Of a stretch of DNA of 64,000 nt, positions 55,599 to 64,000 are shown in pieces (within the stretch, counting starts at the first letter, position 1; each line of letters starts with the position of its first letter). This stretch comes from Heliocidaris tuberculata (Eukaryota; Echinodermata; Echinoidea; Camarodonta; Echinometridae). The stretch is from contig CM046850.1 in the NCBI GenBank assembly GCA_025618425.1, positions 6,731,925 through 6,795,924 of the forward strand. The letters are read 5' to 3'. The position numbers were made by a program, and so were the translations under genes. The notes under the pieces were generated by a model. It was not told the origin of the DNA and searched no databases. It saw only the letters and a program-made list of their open reading frames with translations.

Positions 55599-55743
55599 CA
55601 GGGATGCCACTTTTCAGGCCCAAGCCTGAATTCAGGCCCAAGCAACTTATTTTCAGGCCATAGAAAACACATTTTTTGGGGTACAAAATGGCTCATTCTA
55701 GATGATTTTCAGGCTTTCATATCAATTCTAAGTGGCATCCCTG
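55599..55743. mobile_element. hAT-like mini MITE
   Basis: CAGGGATGCCACTT at the left and AAGTGGCATCCCTG at the right, exact inverted repeats of 14 bp. The internal CAGGCCCAAGCCTGAATTCA is itself partly palindromic. 145 bp; a clean target duplication was not found. Confidence 0.6.
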
Positions 55744-56799
55744 GAAAAGGAATCTAATTGCCTTTACCTAAAGAACCATACTGCAGGCACATAAATTTGA
55801 CAGGTTTTCACAAACTACCACCTTGTAACTTCCCCTTCTAGGTAATGCTTAGGGCTTGCCTGATACAGCAACATCATATTGTTAGATTGAACAGGAACTT
55901 CTTGTTATTGAGTCCCCTGGTGCTGATGTGATTGATTTTCATAGCAGAATGATGATTGTAACTTATGTATTTATACATGTAGCAAGCTAACAATCTTTGG
56001 TTTGATAGTGACTTATAATGTAGCTTTGCTGCATTTAGGATAATTGGTAAACGTGATTAAATGCAATTTGTTATGTGGGATTTTTTTTGTATGGCACTTA
56101 AACCTTGCCTACAGTATCAGTTGCTTACAGTCACTGTCTTGTTTCTTCATCATTCCCCTGGTTTACTCCCTTTTTCCTAGCCCCCCCCCCCCCCCCCTTC
56201 ATTTGACTACATTTGTCCAGTCAAATGATTTGGGTTGAAATTCAATATAGATTGTATAGTAAAGAATGTGAAAATAGAATATGGGTGTGATATTAGAAAA
56301 CTGATCAGCATTACAGCATCTATACCTTGAGGACAAATTGTGGCTAGTTCAGTGAAGGGAGTTGTTCCTATTGCAGTATGGATTTCAGATAGATAATTCT
56401 TGTAATATTCTGTAAAAATGCTTTTAAATGGTATGCCTTTCTTTTTCACCTTTTCTTCTTGAGGTAGTCAACACAATATACTTTAAGCAAAATATATTTG
56501 TTTGAACTAGGGTGCAAGTACATTGCATGTTCTATTAATGAATATGAATGGATAACTAATGTGTTATACATTATATGCAATAGTATTATGTACTCTCATG
56601 ATAATTCACTTCTAAAGGTATCAAAGTAACGTCATCGTTAAGTAAGGTAATCATTGTGTTATATCACTTTACAAATGTATGAATAAACATAAAAAATCCA
56701 CAAAATTTGATCCTTATCTTGGGATTTTTGTTTGCCTATAGGGAAACCGGGTTTTTCCTGTATGAAGCCTGTATGAAGCCTATGGAAATGAGAGATTTC

Positions 56800-57079
56800 A
56801 GGGGAGCGTTTCATCAAGTGTTTTGTCAGTGATATTTACCGACACATTTGCTCTCAGCCAATCAGATGCAAGGATTTCAGTAGCTTATGACAGTTGTCAG
56901 TAAAAATCATTGACAAAACACTTGATGAAATGCTCCCCTGGACCCTGTTTCAATTAACTTGTCATCAATGACAAGTTGCAATAACTGTTATAAGCTACTG
57001 AAATCCTTGCATCTGATTGGCTGAGAGCAAATTTGTCGGTAAAAATCACTGACAAGACACTTGCTGAAATGCCCCCCAG
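56800..57079. mobile_element. Composite hairpin MITE (GATGAAA...CCCCC ends)
   Basis: GGGGAGCGTTTCATCAAGTG and TTTTGTCAGTGATATTTACC at the left; GGTAAAAATCACTGACAAGA and CACTTGCTGAAATGCCCCCC at the right, with another complete inner hairpin ending at 56938. A truncated copy lies at about 54510-54571. Confidence 0.6.
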
Positions 57080-57375
57080 TAGTCAGTGGGTAAATGAAGA
57101 CATGACACATTGGAATAGACCTGTTAACTAATTTCATGCATACTTCTTGAACAAAAGTTTCTCTTGATGACTCAAAAGCTTGCCAGAGGCTTGCCGACAT
57201 AGCAACAAGTAATTATGTAAAATGGATAAGAGATGCCATTATGCAAAGCAGGTGCACTAAATAGTTGGTAACTAAAGGATTCTAGAGAGAAACATGCATA
57301 AAGAGAAATACATTAGTAAACAGGTCTTTTGCATAGTAAAAGTTTTATTTGAATACCAATGGAGGGTAAGGAAGA

Positions 57376-57543
57376 GCAGGGGCAGAACTCCCCTTTTTTT
57401 GTTGCTTGTCAAAGGTTTGTTTTAGTATACCACTTCCCCTATTTTTGCAGATAACCCTTTTTTTAGGAGGGGGGGGGTCAGAATTTTGGGAAAATTGACA
57501 ACCCCCCCCCCCCCCCCTTCACAAAGACTCGGAGCCACCCCTG
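57376..57543. mobile_element. Poly-C/G MITE
   Basis: CAGGGGCAGAACTCC at the left, GGAGCCACCCCTG at the right; G tract then C tract inside, plus the TTGTTGCTTGTCA word shared with 1160 and 30061. Confidence 0.55.
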
Positions 57544-60211
57544 AAGAGGGATATAAGAAAAGATAGTAGGACATGAATTATGAGGAAGTGCCTGTGGACA
57601 TCAAAATGGATTGAAAAGGGGAAGATTTAAGGAGGGGAAGGTGGATTTAACAAGGGGAAAGGGGGATGTCTTGGGAGGGTTGGTAACAGAATTACATACT
57701 AGTTTTTGTTTGCCTACTTTTGTATTTTATGCGTAATTTCCCCTCTAATTGATGTGAGTTCAAGTCGGTGGCATGTACCAGGTGGGCAAAGGGGAGGGGG
57801 TCCGAGGGGGTCACATGCCTCCCAATCAAATGAATAAGAAAAAAGAAAAAGAAAGCTTGGCAATAGGGGAAAAGGGAAGGGAGAGAAAAGAAGACGAACG
57901 GACGTCCTTTTGCACTCTCCCCTCATCAGTGGTCTTGTGAATTCACATTTTATTTTCCGAGGAGGACTGGTGGGCCCTCAATGATGATGCCAGAACCCAG
58001 TCAACAGATGGATGCACGCTGCGCTTCTGGGTGGGGCAAGTTATATACTTGCTATCATATGATAAATTCAGGAAAACAAATTATTGCATATGGTGGTTCC
58101 ATGACATTTGCTACTGCGACAATTGCTCTGGTCTAACTTTGCCTGTTAATCCTAAACCTAAACCTAACCCTAACCCTAATCCTAATCTTCACATTGTCCC
58201 TGACAAAAAACCAAATCATGAACTTGACCTTAGCCTTTGACCTTTCGAGATATGGACGGAGGAGCAAATGTCGTGTTACCGCATATGGTAGTCTCAAGAG
58301 AAAGTTGTCAAACAGAAATATATAGAAAATTTGTCAGAGTTGTATGTTCAAACTTGCTTGCATAGTACAAATATGTCTTGTTCTGCACCTGATATCGATA
58401 GATAAAACACACACACACACTCACACAAAAAACATTGTAATCGCTGGCACAAAGCAAGTAAACTTGTAAGAATAAACTGAAGCTGTCAATCTTTCAAACA
58501 CTTTTTATCTAGCGTTTTAAGAGAGGTATGAATGCTGACGAATTAGGTATTTGGGAAAAGGAATTGCTTCCGGATTGTGAGCATAATCATGATTCATTTA
58601 GTGATTTAATATGACAGGGGATTTTCTCACCTGACTACCCCGTCATTAATTATTCTTTGACAAGACTATAGGATGTGAAGTATTGATCACTATAATTACT
58701 CTCACATCACCCCAGGCTGAGAGCATCATAATACAGGAGTTATATTATAAGATCAGTCCGCCCCACCCAAATTAATATATCTTTGATGAGCCTCAATCAT
58801 TGTAAACACATAACTCTTCATTCTTACTCCCACGGTAGGCCGGGTACCCCTACAGTCTTCCGCTGCGCTCCTTCGGCGTACACCCTTTTACGGTGAACAA
58901 ACCCGTCGCGCGCTTTTCCGATGATCGGGCCCCGCCCCCTTATCAGGGGAAGATGTAAGAGGATACATTTACTCGAGCATGGCGTTCTCATGGCGTTGCA
59001 ACGCTAGGCATTTGAAGCGTGTGCATCATACGTGTCTATGATGAGCAGGTGTATGATAGGTCTTGGGACCTATGTTAAGGGAATGTGCATAGGCAGTGGA
59101 CAGTCTGTGTAAGCCTACGGAGAGGCAACGGGGGCACGTGCCCCCTCCCATATCGAGTGACAAAAAACAAAACACAAACAACAAAAAAAAGGAAGAAAAA
59201 GGATAACAAATGAGAAAGTGCAAGTGGGAAAGGAAAGTGAAGTGGTAATGAGCCCCCTCCCTTATCTCTTTGGCCTTGTTCTCTTGCAATAATACCAGTG
59301 CACCCCCCCCCCCCCCCCCCCCGCCTAAGTTCCTTCTTAGTCGTTGGGCCCATGCTATACACCACTGGAGGCATGTTATAATAATCCTCTCAGAAAATGA
59401 ATTTGCAATTTTGAGGGTCAAAATAATTACATCTCAAAACATAATATAGCTTATCCTTTAAAAAAAAAGTGCAGAGCAGTGGCGAATAATCGATCACAAG
59501 GGCAATATATTAATTTGAATAACAGTGTGGCCTAACGTGGGTTCAGACTGTGAGGGGGCACTGGCAATATGAAGGGGAGGGCCTCTGATCCTTGAAGGAT
59601 CAAACCGTGGTTTTTATAGACATATCGATCATTATCTGACTGTAACGTTGCAGTGATGAATTAAAGGCTAATTTCCATAATTGAAAACAGGTTTCTGTTA
59701 TACTGTATTTAAACGGTCGACTTGATTATCATCTAATGAACTGTACCATAATAACTGTACGTCAAAAGACTCCGGTAAGTAATTTTCTTTCTCAGAAGAT
59801 GGGGGAAAAAATGCAGAAAAGAAATGCATCATAATAAATCAAACAGGACAACGTGTACGGACGTTATCATGCTTCCATTTCACACCCGTATCTTGTAGAG
59901 GAAATACTAATTTCATTAAAAAGTAACCTTTGCAACTGAGGTTCTGTAACACTTGGGAATTCGATCAATCGCTGTTGTCAGATATAGAATAAAGAATGTG
60001 GACCCCCAACGGAGAAGCAATGTTAGATGGACTGTTATGCATGTACATGTATCATGACAAACTTGAGTGGCAAGAGTAGTATATATACCAGGTACTGGGC
60101 ATAGCTAGACTATTTTGAATGGGAATGGGGAGGGGGATGGGGGAGGATGAAGGAACAATGTTGCGACAACTTGGTCTAATACTATCCATCACCCCCCCCC
60201 CCCCCACTAAA

Positions 60212-60395
60212 GAAAAGAAGAAGAAAAAGAAGAAGAAAAAGAAGAAGAAGAAGAAGAAGAAAAAAAAAAGGAGAAGAGGAAGAGAAGAGGAAGAAGAAGA
60301 AGAAGGAGAAGAAGAAGAAGAAGAAGAAGAAGAAGAAAAAGAAGAAGAAGAAGAAGAAGAAGAAGGAGGAGAAGAAGAAGAAGAAGAAGAAGAAG

Positions 60396-60427
<32 letters not shown>

Positions 60428-60472
60428 GTAGAAGAAGAAGAAGAAGAAGAAGAAGAAGAAGAAGAGGAAGAG
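60212..60472 (+). repeat. (GAA)n microsatellite
   Basis: About 260 bases of imperfect GAA units preceded by a C tract. The long Glu/Lys and Ser/Leu ORFs on both strands are artefacts of this repeat. Confidence 0.95.
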
Positions 60473-61256
60473 GCATCAACACTTATAAAACGAGAAAATA
60501 CCAAATCAAATGAATTTATTTATACCGGAGAGGTTGTTAAAAATAACTTTCTTACATTAAGATCGCAAATTTACATTTTCATAAGTTATATGTATTATTA
60601 TCTAAATAAGCAAAAACATAATCAAAACATAAAGATAAACATATGAAACGAGTTAAAACAATTTCATAGACCTATGCCTTAAGTAGCAACGCTTTGTAGA
60701 CTTTCTATGAACTATATGTGCAGGCTTTTGCAGCATAATATTTACTCCATAAGAACAAAAAAATCATTTTCTCGACAAAAAATACCCATACATGCAAAAA
60801 TGATTGTGTGTTTGGGTGTCTGTGTGTGAGTGTTACATTCTGCTACTTCTGTATATGGAGGTAAGCTTAAGTTAAAGGGCCTTTTCTAGGTAGAAAGTAA
60901 AAACCGTACTTATACATGAAATAATTTAATTCATCGCTGAAACCTATACAAATGGATTAAAAACAAGATATGCTAATATTGTATATTCTGTACAGCTCGT
61001 ATAATGGATATCATCAGTTATATATGATATCATAACTATAGTCCAAAATTCCTTACATTTATTCCACTTATATAATGTATTAGAAATGTAATGCATTTCT
61101 AATTTATTGTGCATTTCTTTAAGAAATACTAATTAAATTGATTTCTTCCAACAACAACTTAAAAATAATAACAATAAAATCTGAAAACATGTCTCTACAA
61201 TTACGATATACTAATCTGTTTTAGACTAAGAGAGCACACGCTGTATCCTTTGGAAA

Positions 61257-61578
<322 letters not shown>

Positions 61579-62501
61579 CAGGTTAAGCTAAGAAGGGACT
61601 TTTCATATGAATATATGGATTCTTTTTTTTTTCTAATAGATATGAAAAATTATTAGGCTTTACCGTCTTTACATTGTAAACACATTTTGTTAATCATGCA
61701 TAAAAGTTTGAACAATCAACAACTTACATTATACTTTCATATCGAATATTCTTTTTCATTGAAAATGAACCTTAAGAAAAGAATATTAGAAAACATTTGA
61801 CAATGATCTACGTCCTGTAAAATTGTATTAGTTATAGTTAAAAATGGCTTCTTCCAAACCACGAATACGTATGTATTAATCACTTCTTATTTGCACCCAT
61901 TCTTAAGATGTTACCATTCACGTATTTTATTGCGAAAAACTGGTGAATTAATTGTTGGCTTTGATCAAATCAGGCTTCCTGGTTTGAAGCTCTGAAAAGA
62001 ACGGTGATATCTAGGAAACACTATATTGTACTCATGAATATTCATTTCATCTACATAGTTGTTGATTTGTTGCCTTTTCGAGGATTTGAAGTGTCGTGAA
62101 CTCAGGTCGAGAAACCGTCGTACAGTGTGAATAATCCGCAAATATTTTCCAAGTGAAGAGAGAAGAACGTCAGAATCCGCCAATCCGTTTCCCTCCACGC
62201 AATAATGGTACAGTCCTTAAAAACTCGTCAACCAATCAACGTTTCCAATATGGGTTATATTACTAAATCCGGGGTATTTCCACCTTTAATCCTCTCGTTC
62301 TCAGTGTACTAATTTTGAAGAAATAATTTTGCCCACCGGTGCCATCCTGATGACATGATTTCAGCATAGCCAAATCATCCTTTAGGAAATATTTATACCA
62401 TCTTTATGCGGCAAAAATTAACATAACTCAAGAACTCCCACGCCATTTTATCGAGTCCTCTTGTCCCTCAGTATAATATTTAGACAAAAATAGACGAATC
62501 C

Positions 62502-62599
62502 CTAGATGCCTTGACCAATCAAATATTGCGCTAGTTCCTGAACGGTTTTATTGGCGTTCCCGGCCACGTGATCTGCTCCATATACTCCAATGACGACAG
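62502..62599 (-). CDS. PFN: Profilin last exon
   Basis: Minus-strand acceptor TTGTTTCTAG at 62600-62601 side; two bases complete Ala, then VVIGVYGADHVAGNANK and TVQELAQYLIGQGI, with stop TAG at 62504-62502. The C-terminal helix contains residues that in profilins help bind poly-proline. Possible poly(A) signals downstream on the minus strand: ATTAAA at 62289-62284 and AATAAA at 61931-61926. Confidence 0.88.
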
Positions 62600-63365
62600 C
62601 TAGAAACAAAGAGGGAGACGACTTACGATTAACCATTGCAATAGACAAGAACAAAAGTTACATTAAAACGTATGACAACTTCATCGCTTTGGCAGGCTTG
62701 CCATGACTGGCTAATTATCAAAATGCATCTTTTTAACTCGTCAAAGGAGAAAGTGTGCTACTAATTGGGTCATACTGTGGTTGTCGAGTATACATGTAAT
62801 TTTGAAGAAATTATGATTGGGTAATACTGTGATTGTCGAGTTTGTTTATAACCAGACTGTGGTCATAAGATTTTTTTCCCCAGCTAGAGGTTGCTTTTCA
62901 TGTGTGATATCTTATAATGTGCACAATAGTACATTCCCGATTCCCCCCCCCCCCCCTCCCTCCCCCACCAAGTATCAATTTCTAGGTACGCCACGGTTTG
63001 TAGTTAATGGTTTCATGTAATTCCATCAAACTTTTCTCACTGGTGTTTTTTGCCTAAACAATATACATATCGTAGGGTCATTCGGGGATACCAATTAAAA
63101 GGGTCGTCGAGAGAAGCAGGTCATGCACCCCCCCCCCCCCCCCACACACACACCTTCACTCCTAAACATGCAACTGGAGGGGGTAATGTTACATGTTTCC
63201 AGTGCTTTTCAAACATTATTCTTTCCTGCTTATTTCTTTTCTCTCTCTTTGTGTGTGTGTGTGTGTGAGGTGAAAGACAATCATTCTTTTCGAGGGAGAG
63301 GTACGCTTGTACCTCAGTCCCCTTATCTATCTGAAATTGATTAACATTCATACATTCAATGATCG

Positions 63366-63422
<57 letters not shown>

Positions 63423-63625
63423 TGTTGCTGATAATAGCAAAATTCTTCTGTACCTGTGCTACTTTTCCCTACGCAGATTCCCGTGCGTTCTTTCCTCGCC
63501 AGAATCACACTATCGTCTGCTTGGAGCAGCACATATTTGACCCCACCAATCAGAACGCCGTTCTCTCGAAGAGACTCCGCAGTGGCCAACCCTCGAATCA
63601 GGAATCCTACCTCACCAGTGGAAAG
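62502..63625 (-). CDS. PFN: Profilin, C-terminal 89 residues (two exons); 5' exons outside the window
   Basis: Minus-strand exons 63625-63454 and 62599-62502 join (…KSST + A + VVIGVY…) to give LSTGEVGFLIRGLATAES, LRENGVLIGGVKYVLLQ, ADDSVILARKERTGICVG, KSSTAVVIGVYGADHVAG, NANKTVQELAQYLIGQGI, stop. Profilin binds G-actin and proline-rich ligands and controls actin assembly in the cytosol. Family marks seen: the NGVxIGGVKY strand, the K-x(3)-GI-x-V-x-K strand, AVVIGVY, and a C-terminal helix ending YLIxQG. Full profilins have about 125-140 residues, so 40-50 N-terminal residues are missing past base 64000. Neither exon stands out as a long ORF in its own frame, and the longest ORFs over 63359-63640 on the plus strand are shadows. 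The gene is convergent with the ligase gene. Confidence 0.88.
62600..63453 (-). other. Last intron of profilin gene
   Basis: 854 bp with phase 1 junctions: donor GTACAG at 63453 and acceptor CTAG at 62601-62600 on the minus strand. Holds C tracts at 62944 and 63127, (GT)n at 63250-63268 and (TC)n at 63377-63420. On the minus strand the (GA)n lies just after the donor. Confidence 0.8.
63454..63625 (-). CDS. PFN: Profilin penultimate exon
   Basis: Minus-strand acceptor CTCATCAG at 63627-63626; 57 codons plus one base, phase 0 in, phase 1 out. Contains ENGVLIGGVKY and ADDSVILARK, the central beta-sheet signature of profilins. Confidence 0.88.
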
Positions 63626-63659
63626 CTGATGAGGGAATGAAATATTATAACATATCAAT

Positions 63660-64000
63660 TCGATTTGGAAGACAGTGATTATATCATGCAGTTAATGACA
63701 AATGGTAATATATTGAATAAATTGAATTAAGAAATCAGGGTTTTGCAAAGTGATAAACTGATTTTATCAAGAACTCTGCAAATCAATTGAAAAACTTAGT
63801 TTATCACGGGAAAAACAGAGTTTTTCGAATGATAAACAAAGTTTATCGAGAGAAACACTGCAAATCGAATGAAAAACTCTGATAATCGAGAAAAATCCTT
63901 TTTATCGGTGATAAACTAAGTTTTTCGAGTTAAAAACTTACTTTATCTTGAAAAACTAAGTTTATCAGTTGATGTGAGGAGTTTCCCTCGAAAAACTGAG
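63660..64000. repeat. Field of short GATAAACT / TTTTTCGA repeats
   Basis: From about 63750 to the window edge the words GATAAACTxAGTTTTTCGAG, AAAAACTxAGTTTATC and their complements alternate at irregular 20-30 base spacing, making many overlapping small palindromes. No frame or known family. The remaining profilin exon(s) are not in this stretch. Confidence 0.6.

Noticed and set aside
58840..58950. GC-rich CpG-island promoter
   Set aside because: Short, no adjacent first exon found on either strand, and repeat-like words nearby; left unassigned.
60119..60646. 175-codon Lys/Glu-rich ORF and Ser- or Leu-rich ORFs on the other strand
   Set aside because: They are translations of a (GAA)n microsatellite with an adjoining C tract, with no unique sequence.
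61965..62198. 77-codon minus-strand ORF downstream of profilin
   Set aside because: Lies after the profilin stop, lacks a recognisable domain, and is best read as 3' UTR; I cannot exclude a small separate exon.
63359..63640. Plus-strand ORF ending …LTSGKLMRE
   Set aside because: It looks codon-biased, but the opposite strand encodes a clear profilin exon with matching splice sites and a matching last exon; this is its shadow.

Overview
This is a window of animal nuclear DNA: AT-rich, with very long introns, full of short inverted-repeat transposons, tRNA-derived SINEs, microsatellites and poly-C tracts. Repeat style (TTAA-flanked elements, SINEs ending in a gcgctata...ATT tail, abundant TACATGTA palindromes, long G/C homopolymers) together with the two genes suggests a marine deuterostome invertebrate. 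An echinoderm such as a sea urchin is my best guess, but the sequence alone does not prove it.

Only two protein-coding genes can be supported, arranged tail to tail. (1) On the plus strand, 10118-51563 holds a complete RNF13-type E3 ubiquitin ligase: signal peptide, protease-associated (PA) lumenal domain, one transmembrane (TM) segment, basic juxtamembrane stretch, RING-H2 domain and an acidic tail with an ExxxLL sorting motif. I rebuilt it from nine exon positions with matching splice phases; it gives 387 residues, close to the 381 of human RNF13. (2) On the minus strand at the right edge, 62502-63625 holds the last two coding exons of a profilin gene; its first exon(s) lie beyond base 64000.

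The most interesting object is inside the ligase gene. The exon encoding the TM segment is present in four versions (35598-35703, 38149-38254, 39040-39145, 44758-44860). Each has its own acceptor and donor, an open frame, the same phases, and 106, 106, 106 and 103 bases. They look like mutually exclusive exons: using exactly one keeps the frame, using two puts a stop at the start of the RING exon, and using none stops six codons later. The gene could therefore make ligases with the same PA and RING domains but four different membrane anchors. Around the third version lie several decayed partial copies that still keep the exon 3' end and a GTAAGTAG donor, so the cluster seems to have been expanding and decaying. 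I know of no such arrangement in vertebrate RNF13, but I could not search.

Layout: 1-10081 repeats and non-LTR retrotransposon fragments; 10082-10195 exon 1; 10196-35597 introns 1-5 with small exons 2-5 and many MITEs and SINEs; 35598-44860 the alternative TM exon cluster, interrupted by nested MITEs; 46642-51563 basic linker, RING and tail exons; 51564-62501 3' UTR and repeat-rich intergenic DNA; 62502-63625 profilin exons; 63626-64000 short-motif repeats.
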